A stretch of 61,782 nucleotides of DNA, from the NCBI GenBank assembly GCA_045598285.1, contig JAZLLU010000019.1, forward strand, positions 1-61,782, in the 5' to 3' direction. The stretch's first letter is position 1. Every line of letters starts with the position of its first letter. The notes below the pieces were generated by a model. That model had not been told where the DNA came from. It saw only the letters and a program-made list of their open reading frames with translations, and made no database searches. This DNA comes from RGIG5612 sp045598285. Its GTDB lineage: Bacteria > Bacillota > Clostridia > Lachnospirales > Lachnospiraceae. This document shows positions 25,343-34,285 of the stretch, one piece after another. Made by a program: the position numbers and the translations under genes.

Positions 25343-26323
25343 TTAATTAATTTCATCTACTCTATGACATGCAACAAAATGTCCTGTTTCAACTTCTTTA
25401 AATTCAGGCATTGACTGGGCGCATGCATCAATAGCATATCTACAACGCGTACGGAATGGACATCCTGAAGGTGCATTAAGTGGACTAGGAATATCACCTT
25501 CGAGAACAATCCTCTTATTGTTTCTTGCAACAATAGGATCCGGTACGGGAACTGCTGATAAAAGAGATTGTGAATAAGGATGTAATGGATGGTTATAAAT
25601 TTCTTCTGCATCACCCATCTCAACCATTCTTCCTAAATACATAACAGCAATTCTATCTGAAATATGTCTAACAACTAAAAGGTCATGTGCTATGAATAAA
25701 TAAGTAAGTCCAAGCTTGTCTTGTAATTCATCAAACATATTTATAACCTGAGCCTGTATTGAAACATCTAACGCAGAAACAGGTTCATCACAAACAATAA
25801 ATTCAGGATTAACTGCCAAACTTCTAGCAATACCTATACGTTGACGTTGTCCGCCTGAAAACTCATGTGCATATCTAGCAGCATGCTCTGAGTTAAGACC
25901 AACATAGTCCATTAATTCAAGTATTCTATCGTGACGTTCTTCTTTTGTTTTGTAAAGTTTATGTACATCTAAAGGTTCAGCAATAATATCTGCAACTGTC
26001 ATTCTAGGATTAAGTGATGAATAAGGATCCTGGAAAACCATAGTTGCTTTTTTTCTAAACTCTTTTAAGGCTTCTTTACCTTTTATTTCAACACCATCGT
26101 AGATTACTTTTCCGTCTGTAGGTTTATAAAGCTGAAGAAGTGTACGTCCTACTGTAGTTTTTCCACAGCCAGATTCTCCAACTAGTCCTAATGTCTCACC
26201 TTTTTTTATTTGAAAAGATACATCATCTACAGCTTTAAGAGGTTTAGACTTAAACCAACCCATGTTAATATTAAAATATTCTTTAAGATGTTGAACATCG
26301 ACTAATACTTTACTTTCTGCCAT
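25343..26323 (-). CDS. oppF: Oligopeptide ABC transporter, ATP-binding protein OppF
   Basis: 326 residues: Walker A GESGCGKTT, signature EFSGGQRQRIGIARSL, Walker B EFIVCDEPVSALD, then the oligopeptide-type C-terminal extension with four cysteines (CPFRTRCRYAIDAC and a later VACHR) that in relatives may bind an iron-sulfur cluster. It pairs with OppD on the cytoplasmic face. The start overlaps oppD by 14 bp. Confidence 0.95.
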   Translation of the reverse strand: MAESKVLVDVQHLKEYFNINMGWFKSKPLKAVDDVSFQIKKGETLGLVGESGCGKTTVGRTLLQLYKPTDGKVIYDGVEIKGKEALKEFRKKATMVFQDPYSSLNPRMTVADIIAEPLDVHKLYKTKEERHDRILELMDYVGLNSEHAARYAHEFSGGQRQRIGIARSLAVNPEFIVCDEPVSALDVSIQAQVINMFDELQDKLGLTYLFIAHDLLVVRHISDRIAVMYLGRMVEMGDAEEIYNHPLHPYSQSLLSAVPVPDPIVARNNKRIVLEGDIPSPLNAPSGCPFRTRCRYAIDACAQSMPEFKEVETGHFVACHRVDEIN

Positions 26324-27356
26324 TTGCCAACACCTCCTCTAATTCTTCAGGAACCTCATCTGGACTAATTGTTCCCTTCTCTATTCCTTCTTTTATACAT
26401 TCCCAACAATTTGACATATGCCAATCATTAAGCTGAATTCTCCAAGGCTTATTTGTAATACAAACTTTCATAGCTCCATCACAGCGTGGAGCAAAAGGAC
26501 AACCTTGAGGCATATTAAGTAAGTCAATAGGTGTACCTGTAATCGGTTGCAGTTTCTTTCCTGCTGTGTCAGCAGTAGGAATTGAACGCATAAGTCCTTT
26601 TGTATATTCATGTGCTGGATGATAGAAAATCTCATCAGCAGAACCTTGCTCACAAATTCCACCAGCATACATAACGATTACCTCATCACACATTTGAGCA
26701 ACAACACCAAGGTCATGAGTAATCATAATAATTGCCATTCCCAATTCCTTTTGAAGTGATGACATAAGATCTAGGATTTGGGCTTGAATAGTAACGTCAA
26801 GCGCTGTAGTAGGTTCATCAGCAATTAAAATATCTGGTTCACATGCTAAAGCCATAGCAATCATAGCACGTTGACGCATACCACCTGATAACTCATATGG
26901 ATATTGTTTCATACGTTTTTCAGGTTCATTTATATTAACTAAACGAAGCATTTCAATCGCACGAGCCTTTGCTTCTTCTTTATTACGATTAGTATGTAGA
27001 AGAATTGCTTCCGTCAATTGTCTTCCAACAGTATAAGTTGGATTCATACTTGTCATAGGATCTTGGAAGATAATCGAAATCTTATTACCACGAATATTCT
27101 TCATGACTTTTTCGCCAGCTCCAACTAACTCTTGTCCATCAAATTTAACTGAACCACCAATTATCTTTCCTGTAGGAGCAAGAATTTGCATGATTGAATA
27201 TGCTGTAACAGATTTACCTGATCCAGACTCACCTACTATTCCTAAAACCTTTCCTCTATCTAAGTTAAACGAAATACCATTAACAGCTTTAACTTCACCA
27301 GCGTCAGTAAAGAAAGAGGTTCTTAAATCTTTTACTTCTAATAATCTATCAGACAT
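26310..27356 (-). CDS. oppD: Oligopeptide ABC transporter, ATP-binding protein OppD
   Basis: 348 residues with Walker A GESGSGKSV, signature ELSGGMRQRAMIAMAL, Walker B DILIADEPTTALD and the oligopeptide C-terminal domain (CPFAPRCDGAMKVC, later NCWEC). It energises import through OppBC together with OppF. It is 13 bp downstream of oppC. I recognise it by being the first of the two ATPases and by the DLGVVAQMCDEVIVMYAG stretch typical of OppD/DppD. Confidence 0.95.
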   Translation of the reverse strand: MSDRLLEVKDLRTSFFTDAGEVKAVNGISFNLDRGKVLGIVGESGSGKSVTAYSIMQILAPTGKIIGGSVKFDGQELVGAGEKVMKNIRGNKISIIFQDPMTSMNPTYTVGRQLTEAILLHTNRNKEEAKARAIEMLRLVNINEPEKRMKQYPYELSGGMRQRAMIAMALACEPDILIADEPTTALDVTIQAQILDLMSSLQKELGMAIIMITHDLGVVAQMCDEVIVMYAGGICEQGSADEIFYHPAHEYTKGLMRSIPTADTAGKKLQPITGTPIDLLNMPQGCPFAPRCDGAMKVCITNKPWRIQLNDWHMSNCWECIKEGIEKGTISPDEVPEELEEVLANGRK

Positions 27357-27369
27357 AATTTCCTCCTTC

Positions 27370-28440
27370 TTAACTATTTAACTTTGGATCGAATGCGTCA
27401 CGAAGACCATCGCCAAAAAGGTTTAATGATAAAACAATAAGTGAAATAACTATAGCTGGAATAACCAATCTATAAGGATAAGAATTTATTCCATTTAATG
27501 CATCACTAGCAAGCGAGCCAAGTGATGGCATAGGAGCATTAACACCCAAACCTAAGAAAGAAAGATAACTTTCTGTAAATATAGCACTAGGAATTTGGAG
27601 TGCTGTGGAAATAACCATAACTGAAATACAGTTAGGAATTAAATGCTTTCTAATAATCCATCCACCTTTAGCGCCTGTCGTTCTAGCAGAAAGAACATAT
27701 TCTTGTTCACGAAGTGAAAGAATCTGTCCACGAATTTGGCGAGCCATACTTACCCAGTAAAGAAGGCCAAATACAATAAATAACGAAATCATATTGCCAC
27801 CGATTTTTTCTAGTGAAGTTCCTTGAAGGGCTACTTTCAAAGGTTCTCTAATAACCGCGGCTAATAAAATAATCATCAACATATCCGGCAGCGAATAAAT
27901 AATGTCAACTATACGCATGATTATCAAGTCGACTTTTCCTCCGCAATATCCGGAAATAGAACCAATTAGTATACCGATAATTAAAACGATAATACTAGCA
28001 AAGAAACCAACAGCAAGTGAAATTCTTGTACCATAAACTATTCTTATGAAATAATCACGGCCTGCTGAATCAGTTCCGAAAATATGTGGGAAAACTTTTT
28101 CTCCACTCGCAATTAATTTTTGTTCAGTGCTGCCATACTCAAATGGTTTAATATTTGCATACGAAGCATCAACTGGCTTCCCAGGAACGTTTCCTAATTG
28201 GGCTTCATAAGAATATGGCCAAAACATTGGAATAAAAATACATGCTAAAACTAAAACAATAATTATAATTGCACTAACTGTAGCAACTTTATTTTTTAAT
28301 AACCTTTTAACACCATCCTTAAAGAAAGTTGTTGAAGGTCTCATTTGAACCATATATTCTTTTTCCTTGTCAGAAGCTGGCAAGAAATTATCCATATTAA
28401 CTTGGAGGCTAAAAGGTTTATCTTTATTAAACATACTCAT
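27370..28440 (-). CDS. oppC: Oligopeptide ABC transporter, permease OppC
   Basis: 356 residues with a soluble N-terminus of about 45, one membrane segment (about 47-71), a large periplasmic loop, then five more segments. The permease EAA-like loop is in RTTGAKGGWIIRKHLIPN. The stretch FGTDSAGRDYFIRIVYGTR is the family mark of OppC/DppC. It sits 13 bp from oppB and from oppD. Confidence 0.94.
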   Translation of the reverse strand: MSMFNKDKPFSLQVNMDNFLPASDKEKEYMVQMRPSTTFFKDGVKRLLKNKVATVSAIIIIVLVLACIFIPMFWPYSYEAQLGNVPGKPVDASYANIKPFEYGSTEQKLIASGEKVFPHIFGTDSAGRDYFIRIVYGTRISLAVGFFASIIVLIIGILIGSISGYCGGKVDLIIMRIVDIIYSLPDMLMIILLAAVIREPLKVALQGTSLEKIGGNMISLFIVFGLLYWVSMARQIRGQILSLREQEYVLSARTTGAKGGWIIRKHLIPNCISVMVISTALQIPSAIFTESYLSFLGLGVNAPMPSLGSLASDALNGINSYPYRLVIPAIVISLIVLSLNLFGDGLRDAFDPKLNS

Positions 28441-28453
28441 ATTCTTTTACCTC

Positions 28454-29383
28454 CTATTGAAAATCTATTCTTGGGTCAACAATCTTATATGCTATATCAC
28501 AAAGCAGGTTCATGATAACAATAAGTGTTGCAAGGAAAATTGTCGTTCCCATAACCATAGTATAATCACGGTTAATAATACTTTGAACGAAAGCTCTTCC
28601 TATTCCCGGTACTGCAAAAATTTGTTCTACTACTAAAGATCCTGTAACGATGTAAGCAAGCATTGGTCCAAAATAAGTTATATCAGGTATAAGCGCATTC
28701 TTAAGTGCATGTCCAAAAATAATTTTTGTTTCGTCAACACCTTTTGCTTTTGCGGTTCTAATATAATCTTGTCCCAATACATCAAGCATTGAAGATCTTG
28801 TTAAACGAATAATATTTGCCATTGGTGATAGCGATAAAGTTATGACTGGCAAAATAAGTCCTGCTGGTGTAGAACCATTTGCCGGCAACAACCTAAGTGA
28901 AACCGCAAATACCAACAGCAAAATAGAGCCCATAATAAATCCGGGTATAGAAATAAATGCCGTAGATATTACCATTATTATCCTATCTATAATAGTATTC
29001 CTCTTTATAGCTGCAATTGAGCCTAGGACGACACCTACTACAGCTCCAAGTGCAGCAGCAATAACCCCTAACTTAAGTGATGTCCTCATTCCATCAAATA
29101 TGATGTCTATAACTTGTCTTCCTTTTTGTTTAAGAGATGGTCCAAAGTCAAACTTTGTAACGATATCTTTTATATAGGTACCATATTGTTCTAATAAAGG
29201 TTTATCTAAACCATACTTTGCTTCCATAGCCTTTTGAACAGATGGACTTACTGCTTTTTCACTAACAAATGGTCCACCAGGAACAAGATGCATTACGAAG
29301 AAAGTAACTGTCAATACAACCCAGATCGTTACAATTGCTAAAATTATACGTTTGACTATGTATGACGCTGTTTTACTATTCAT
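28454..29383 (-). CDS. oppB: Oligopeptide ABC transporter, permease OppB
   Basis: 309 residues, six membrane segments. The N-terminal IVKRIILAIVTIWVVLTVTF and HLVPGGPF, and the EAA-like loop RTAKAKGVDETKIIFGHALKN, are typical of OppB/DppB. It is the first gene of the operon; the ribosome site is weak (AAAGAG, 10 bp before the ATG). A promoter is visible about 80 bp upstream. Confidence 0.94.
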   Translation of the reverse strand: MNSKTASYIVKRIILAIVTIWVVLTVTFFVMHLVPGGPFVSEKAVSPSVQKAMEAKYGLDKPLLEQYGTYIKDIVTKFDFGPSLKQKGRQVIDIIFDGMRTSLKLGVIAAALGAVVGVVLGSIAAIKRNTIIDRIIMVISTAFISIPGFIMGSILLLVFAVSLRLLPANGSTPAGLILPVITLSLSPMANIIRLTRSSMLDVLGQDYIRTAKAKGVDETKIIFGHALKNALIPDITYFGPMLAYIVTGSLVVEQIFAVPGIGRAFVQSIINRDYTMVMGTTIFLATLIVIMNLLCDIAYKIVDPRIDFQ

Positions 29384-29461
29384 AACTTCTACTCTTTCTA
29401 AATCATATATGTGCTTTATTACTTTAATACGCTAAAACACCACTGTATAAATAATGTTACT

Positions 29462-29490
29462 ATTTTAGACTTTTTTCCTTAATATTGCAA
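29462..29490 (-). promoter_or_regulatory. Promoter of the oppBCDFA operon
   Basis: On the minus strand TTGCAA (29490-29485) and TAAAAT (29467-29462) are exactly 17 bp apart, about 80 bp before oppB. It is the only well-formed promoter in the 233-bp gap between oppB and the PAP2 gene; the rest of the gap is AT-rich plus the PAP2 terminator. Confidence 0.55.
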
Positions 29491-29552
29491 GAATTTTTTA
29501 AGTTTTTAATAATTTTATTTATTGTTATGTATAACATTTAACTTTTATGCAT

Positions 29553-29584
29553 AAAACAAGGGACTATTTGCATAATCCCTTGTT
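29553..29584 (-). terminator. Terminator downstream of the PAP2 gene
   Basis: AACAAGGGA (29555-29563) pairs with TCCCTTGTT (29576-29584), a perfect 9-bp stem with a 12-nt loop. On the minus strand it is followed by TTTTAT. Confidence 0.75.
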
Positions 29585-29616
29585 GTTTATACATTATTAA
29601 TTAATAATTTCTATTA

Positions 29617-30960
29617 TTATTCACTAATGTCCAAATCAAAGACCCCATTAGTATCACTTATCTCATACAATTGATCTTTCCATTTTATGCTAGGGTGTTC
29701 TTCTCCATCTTTCCAATTATGAAATTCAAATACTATACTTGATTCATCCGACATAACAAATGTAATTGTAACTGCGACACCTTCACCACTGTCTTTTGAA
29801 TACTTATCGCCAACCTTCATTCCTTTTAATCCGTTGAAGAATGAACGTATAGTATCTTCATTGCTTGTTGTAATTGTATCTTCACCCCAAACCGTTACAA
29901 GTTTAACTGGCATATTCTTTTCAAAATTATCGCAAAATGAAGTCATGCCTTGGTCATTTAAGAATTTAAAGAAATCACTATTTGGAATTGGTTCTGGATC
30001 AACTGTTTGTAATTCCGTAATTTCTTCTTCTGTTATAGGGTTGCCATTCGGATCAAGTTCTCCATTTGCAACTTGTTTCCAGTGATACTTACAATATTCT
30101 TTTCCGCCAATAGGTGGATATTTTTTACTATTTGTTTGTGCTTCATTTTGACAATTATATTCCCCATTATATGCACAACGAATAATATTAGGACCACCAT
30201 CATTACGTGATGTAATATATGTAAATGAGAATATTAATGCCCATGCAATTGTAATTGCTGCTACGGCTGCTGCCGGTTTAATTCCATTCTTAAATAGTTT
30301 TGTTGCATCATACTTTTCATTAAGACTTCTGTGTTCCATGAATTTATAAATTCCATTTCCAAGAGCATATCCTATAATACCAGCAATAATACCTACAATA
30401 GCTCCGGCAATAACATCTGTTGCGTAATGAATCATGAAATAAATTCTTGAAAGTCCTGTAACAATAGCAAATATCGGGAATATCCAACAAATTGCTTTTG
30501 CTCCCTTTTTCTTAGATGTCGCATGACAAAGCAACAGTGGAATCGCGATTGTAAATGCCCCACTAGTATGTCCCGACGGGAATGAAAAATCCGATTCGCA
30601 AAGTTGACCTGCCCCTATATAGTATGCCCAAAACTGTGCATCATGTTGCAAGGTGTTGTATGGTCTAATTCTAAGAGCAATTGGTTTAAGAATAGCATTT
30701 GTAAAAAGTATTCCTAAAAGCATTGCAAAGACAAGGCTTAATCCAACTTTTCTAGTTCTCTTAAAAAAGCAAAGGACTGCTCCTAGCATACCAATAAGTA
30801 TTCCATATTTAACAGCACCCATTGCTGTAAATATTCTTGCAAGTGTTGTAAATAACTCACTTTGGTGTTGGCCTATGATATGAAAAACGCTCATATCAAA
30901 AGTTGCAAAAGTTTTGTCGAGCCAAAGCCCTAATTCACCTGCTAATAAAATGTTAGTCAT
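29617..30960 (-). CDS. PAP2-type membrane phosphatase with a cytosolic or outer C-terminal extension
   Basis: 447 residues. The first 235 form a six-segment PAP2 phosphatase with KPIALRIRP (motif 1), SFPSGHTSGAF (motif 2, His) and SRIYFMIHYATDV (motif 3, catalytic His and Asp), so undecaprenyl-pyrophosphate or phosphatidate-type lipid phosphate is the likely substrate. After a further membrane segment (about 236-253) a soluble tail of about 190 residues follows. It contains CAYNGEYNC and YCKYHWK, a Cys/His pattern like small zinc-binding repeats of Clostridia, and a beta-rich end (KLVTVWGEDTITTS). The start at 30960 is used because GTGGAG precedes it; the 4-codon longer frame contains that site. 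It follows the third buk by 20 bp. Confidence 0.85.
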   Translation of the reverse strand: MTNILLAGELGLWLDKTFATFDMSVFHIIGQHQSELFTTLARIFTAMGAVKYGILIGMLGAVLCFFKRTRKVGLSLVFAMLLGILFTNAILKPIALRIRPYNTLQHDAQFWAYYIGAGQLCESDFSFPSGHTSGAFTIAIPLLLCHATSKKKGAKAICWIFPIFAIVTGLSRIYFMIHYATDVIAGAIVGIIAGIIGYALGNGIYKFMEHRSLNEKYDATKLFKNGIKPAAAVAAITIAWALIFSFTYITSRNDGGPNIIRCAYNGEYNCQNEAQTNSKKYPPIGGKEYCKYHWKQVANGELDPNGNPITEEEITELQTVDPEPIPNSDFFKFLNDQGMTSFCDNFEKNMPVKLVTVWGEDTITTSNEDTIRSFFNGLKGMKVGDKYSKDSGEGVAVTITFVMSDESSIVFEFHNWKDGEEHPSIKWKDQLYEISDTNGVFDLDISE

Positions 30961-30980
30961 AAAAATCTCCACTTTCTATT

Positions 30981-32093
30981 TTAATCTTCTGGTTCAAAAT
31001 CAAATCCAGCCCAAACCGGTTTTCCTGTATATTCAAGTAATTCTTCTTCACCATTAAGAGCCCTTATCGAGCCGTTTGCCAAAGCTTCCATCTCAAAGTC
31101 TCCAGCAAAAACAATAAACTGCCCAATCCATCCCGCATACTTTTTAACATTAGCTAAAAATTCTTCGTCATTAGAAACGCCACCAGTCATAACAACGGCG
31201 TCAACTTTTCCTTCTAGTACACATGCATAGGATCCAATATATTTAGCAAGGTTATATGCAAATGACCTGTAGATAAGTTCTGCCCACTGTTCTTCCTGTG
31301 CTATTCTTTTCTTTATCGTTCTAATGCTATCAGTTCCAAGAAGTCCTAAAAGACCGCCTGTTTTAGAAACTTTAGCTTTCATTTCATCAAGAGTATATTT
31401 TCCTGAGTAGCACATCTTTATTATAGGAAGAAGCGGAACATATCCCGCACGATTTGGAGCCATTGGTCCATCACCATTTAAGACATCATTTCCGTCTACA
31501 ATTTTTCCCTGCTTATGTGCCGCAATAGAAAGTCCACCGCCTACATGGCAAACAATCAAATTGCATTCTTCATATTTTTTACCAAGTTGATTTGCTGCCC
31601 TAAGTGCAACTTCTTTTTGGTTTAATACATGAATATGACTTTCTCTATAAATACCTTTTATTCCACTAATTCTAGCTACATCATCAAACTCATCAGCATC
31701 AGGTGGATTTATAAGATATGCTGGTTTATTAGTTTCTTTTGCAAAACTATTTATTATTTGCGCGCCCAATATTGCTGGATGTTCCATCAATCTTCCGCTC
31801 GAACTATCTTCTAGTATCTTTTCATTAATAGGGAAAATCCCTGTTGTTGTGCTTTCAAGACCTCCTGAGTAGGCTGCAAAAGCATCCATATCATTTATAT
31901 CAATATTATTATTTTTTAGTTCTTCCAATATAGTTTCAACTCTATAAGGAAGTTGCTCTGAAACCCTCTTGAAAGTTTTAAGTTTTTCCGGATCATGAGA
32001 AACATTAGCCTTAAATAGTCTTTCTTCCCCATCAAAAACAGCCAGCTTCGTAGACGTTGATCCTGGACTTAATGTGAAAATCTTGTATCCCAT
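30981..32093 (-). CDS. buk: Butyrate kinase (third copy)
   Basis: 370 residues with LSPGSTSTKLAVFDGEE at the N-terminus, HVGGGLSIAAHKQGK and VVMTGGVSN. It resembles the first copy (5.8 kb) more than the second. It has no ptb beside it and is followed by the PAP2 gene, an odd partner. Its ribosome site GGAGG (32107-32103) is buried in a 13-bp hairpin that also looks like an intrinsic terminator, so expression is probably conditional. An acyl phosphate from another locus is the expected substrate. Confidence 0.92.
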   Translation of the reverse strand: MGYKIFTLSPGSTSTKLAVFDGEERLFKANVSHDPEKLKTFKRVSEQLPYRVETILEELKNNNIDINDMDAFAAYSGGLESTTTGIFPINEKILEDSSSGRLMEHPAILGAQIINSFAKETNKPAYLINPPDADEFDDVARISGIKGIYRESHIHVLNQKEVALRAANQLGKKYEECNLIVCHVGGGLSIAAHKQGKIVDGNDVLNGDGPMAPNRAGYVPLLPIIKMCYSGKYTLDEMKAKVSKTGGLLGLLGTDSIRTIKKRIAQEEQWAELIYRSFAYNLAKYIGSYACVLEGKVDAVVMTGGVSNDEEFLANVKKYAGWIGQFIVFAGDFEMEALANGSIRALNGEEELLEYTGKPVWAGFDFEPED

Positions 32094-32098
32094 ATAAA

Positions 32099-32128
32099 AA
32101 TACCTCCAAGAATACTCTTAGAGGTATT
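32099..32128 (-). promoter_or_regulatory. Hairpin that both sequesters the buk ribosome site and resembles a terminator
   Basis: 32099-32111 and 32116-32128 pair over 13 positions (12 Watson-Crick, one G-U) around a 4-nt loop. The 3' arm contains the GGAGG Shine-Dalgarno of the downstream buk, and the stem is followed by a T-run (TTTTTAT) on the minus strand. It may end the flavoprotein/ABC transcript, block buk translation, or both. Confidence 0.75.
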
Positions 32129-32186
32129 GTATCAAATTTTAGACCTACTGAAAACCCTTTCACTTGTGAACATTATGTAAATTCTT

Positions 32187-33110
32187 TTATTCCCATCTAT
32201 AAGGTTCAAGCAATTCTTGAAGGTTTGGGATTTGGTCTGGGCCTGCTGCCTTAGTTTTTATCTCAGTTGAGTGTTCTAATTTTCCTGCCCATGTTAAGCG
32301 GCTTCTTGCCTGCTCACTATCAGAATAATTAACTTTAAGTTTTCCATCTTCAAAAGAAATCTCTCCTCTTATTCCGCAAACAACACATTCAACAGCTTTG
32401 CCACCGTCAACAATATTAACCATATCTAAATGGCATACCGGGCAAACACCTTCGTCGCCTCTCCATTTAGCTCTTTCTTCATCATTATCGTAAACGCTAA
32501 GAGCATCAACAACATTTTTACCTAATGTTCTTACACGCTCCATAATTTCAGTATTATGAACTATGCTATGATGTGCCATAGCTCCGTAATATTGAATAAA
32601 GTCAACCACGTCCATACCCATAGACATAGGAAGTGGATACATAGTAGGAATAGAAAGGTCGGTCCAGTTTTTAGTAACTGCTCCGCCCGCGCTCATAAGT
32701 GCGCAAACTCTTTTCTTTAATGAACGTTTATCAACATCCATTCCTTCTTCTATAGCGGCTTTTCTAAAAGTAACATCATGTGAAGGACCAAGTCTATCAC
32801 ACATAGTTCTATAAAGACCTGTAGTTGCACATTCGAAAGTTGGAGCTGCAAGTAATACTGCGTCTGCATCCATAATTTCATTTTCTATAATATGGAAATC
32901 ATCTTTTAATACGCATGTGCCCGCATTCTTAGCACCCATTATCATGCTTACTGTACACGCAATACAACCTGTGCAAGGTTTAATATCATAATTATTTACG
33001 TTCATAAATTTGATTTCATGTCCAGCTTCTTTGCATACTGTTAAAGCCTCTTTAATCATGATATCGCAATTCATCATTTTTCTTCCGAATGATAATCCTA
33101 ATACTTTCAT
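32187..33110 (-). CDS. Flavodoxin-fold NAD(P)H-dependent FMN oxidoreductase with Cys cluster and zinc ribbon
   Basis: 307 residues. The N-terminal flavodoxin-like fold begins KVLGLSFGR and has AAPTFECATTGLYRTMCDR for FMN. CTGCIAC plus a fourth Cys (C46, C49, C52, C66) resembles the compact iron-sulfur motif of Isf-type flavoproteins, though the last spacing is longer (13 residues). Near the C-terminus CPVCH and CVVCG (C223, C226, C242, C245) form a probable zinc ribbon. It likely reduces a small electron-poor molecule such as a quinone, nitro or aromatic compound. It is 70 bp downstream of the CUT2 importer genes, past a terminator, in the same orientation; a role in handling the imported glycoside's aglycone is only a guess. 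Confidence 0.75.
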   Translation of the reverse strand: MKVLGLSFGRKMMNCDIMIKEALTVCKEAGHEIKFMNVNNYDIKPCTGCIACTVSMIMGAKNAGTCVLKDDFHIIENEIMDADAVLLAAPTFECATTGLYRTMCDRLGPSHDVTFRKAAIEEGMDVDKRSLKKRVCALMSAGGAVTKNWTDLSIPTMYPLPMSMGMDVVDFIQYYGAMAHHSIVHNTEIMERVRTLGKNVVDALSVYDNDEERAKWRGDEGVCPVCHLDMVNIVDGGKAVECVVCGIRGEISFEDGKLKVNYSDSEQARSRLTWAGKLEHSTEIKTKAAGPDQIPNLQELLEPYRWE

Positions 33111-33139
33111 GTTATACCCCTTTTTCTCTTTTTGAAAAA

Positions 33140-33164
33140 TAGGGAGCGCTAAAAGCGCTCCCTA
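33140..33164 (-). terminator. Terminator after the first sugar-binding-protein gene
   Basis: TAGGGAGCGCT (33140-33150) and AGCGCTCCCTA (33154-33164) form a perfect 11-bp stem with a 3-nt loop. On the minus strand it is followed by TTTTTC. It separates the CUT2 operon from the flavoprotein gene and may be leaky. Confidence 0.85.
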
Positions 33165-33183
33165 AAATCTTTGACAATTCTAA

Positions 33184-34218
33184 TTAGTCAAAATCTTTGT
33201 TTGTAACTGATGTTACATTGCCTGTTGATAAGTACTCATCAACTGTATCAGCGTATACGAATACAGTATTTGATTCACGTACATAACCAGCTTTGTATGT
33301 TCCATTAAGAACGCCTGTTGCAACGTCTAACATTTCGTTAGCTGTATCTTCAACACCACCTGTCATAACCATACCACGGAATGGTGTTTCGTTCTTGATA
33401 GAACCTTTGATGTATCCACCAACTTCTTCATCGCCATTGATACCAAAGATACCATAGTCTGCAAAGTCTTTAACTGGTGATGAAAGACCTGTGTAGAAAG
33501 CATTGATACCTTTAGCAATATCGTTGTGAGCTGTTAAGAAAACTTTGATTTCAGGATTTGTTGTGTAAAGGTTTTCTGCTTTAGCCATACCTTCTTCTTT
33601 AGTTTCAGCTGTACAAGCAACTTCTGTAGCAAATTTAGCTTTCTTTGAGAATTGTTCAATCTTAAGAAGTTCATCTGCCTGAAGAACGCCTGTGTCAGCA
33701 TCACGCTCTGAGAATACAGCTACTGGAACTGAATGATCTGGAGCATCTTTGTAGTGCTCGTCAAGCCATTTAGCTGCAACCTTGCAGAGGTAATCAGCAA
33801 GTGTAGCATCATCAGAAATCATTGTAGCGTCAAATTTTTCTGTTGGTGCAACGAAAGCAATAACCTTGATTCCCTTAGCCATAGCTTCATCAACAACTGC
33901 GCCCATAGCTTCTGGAGCTACTGACCAAATGAATAATACATCTACACCCTGTGCAATGTAATTTTCAGCTGCTGCGATTTGAGCTTCTGGGTTAAACTGA
34001 CCATCTTCGTAGCTAGCTTTCCAACCAGCACCTTCGAAAGTTTTAACGAATTGGTCAGCTAACATTTGGAAGAAGTCTCCGCCTAAACCGAATGTTACAA
34101 AACCTACTGTGCCACCTTCTGCCTTAGGTTCTTCTTTTTTCTTGCCACATGCAACAACTCCAAGAACCAAAACAGCACAAAGAGCACATACTAAAATAGT
34201 TTTTAAATACTTTTTCAT
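33184..34218 (-). CDS. CUT2-family sugar ABC transporter, substrate-binding lipoprotein
   Basis: 344 residues from the ATG at 34218, chosen for its AAGGAGG five bases upstream. A lipoprotein signal (KYLKTILVCALCAVLVLGV) ends in lipobox VVAC. The mature part is a type I periplasmic-binding fold of the RbsB/Peripla_BP_4 kind: TVGFVTFGLGGDFFQMLAD, AENYIAQGVDVLFIWSVAP, VFSERDADTGV and TAHNDIAKGINAFY. The ligand is probably a monosaccharide or a small glycoside or polyol. It is the last gene of the S15 hydrolase-ATPase-permease-binding protein run. Confidence 0.9.
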   Translation of the reverse strand: MKKYLKTILVCALCAVLVLGVVACGKKKEEPKAEGGTVGFVTFGLGGDFFQMLADQFVKTFEGAGWKASYEDGQFNPEAQIAAAENYIAQGVDVLFIWSVAPEAMGAVVDEAMAKGIKVIAFVAPTEKFDATMISDDATLADYLCKVAAKWLDEHYKDAPDHSVPVAVFSERDADTGVLQADELLKIEQFSKKAKFATEVACTAETKEEGMAKAENLYTTNPEIKVFLTAHNDIAKGINAFYTGLSSPVKDFADYGIFGINGDEEVGGYIKGSIKNETPFRGMVMTGGVEDTANEMLDVATGVLNGTYKAGYVRESNTVFVYADTVDEYLSTGNVTSVTNKDFD

Positions 34219-34285
34219 ATTCTCCTCCTTATGATGTGAAAAAATAATATAAAACAAATTTATATAAACCTGTCTTTCAGGCTTA

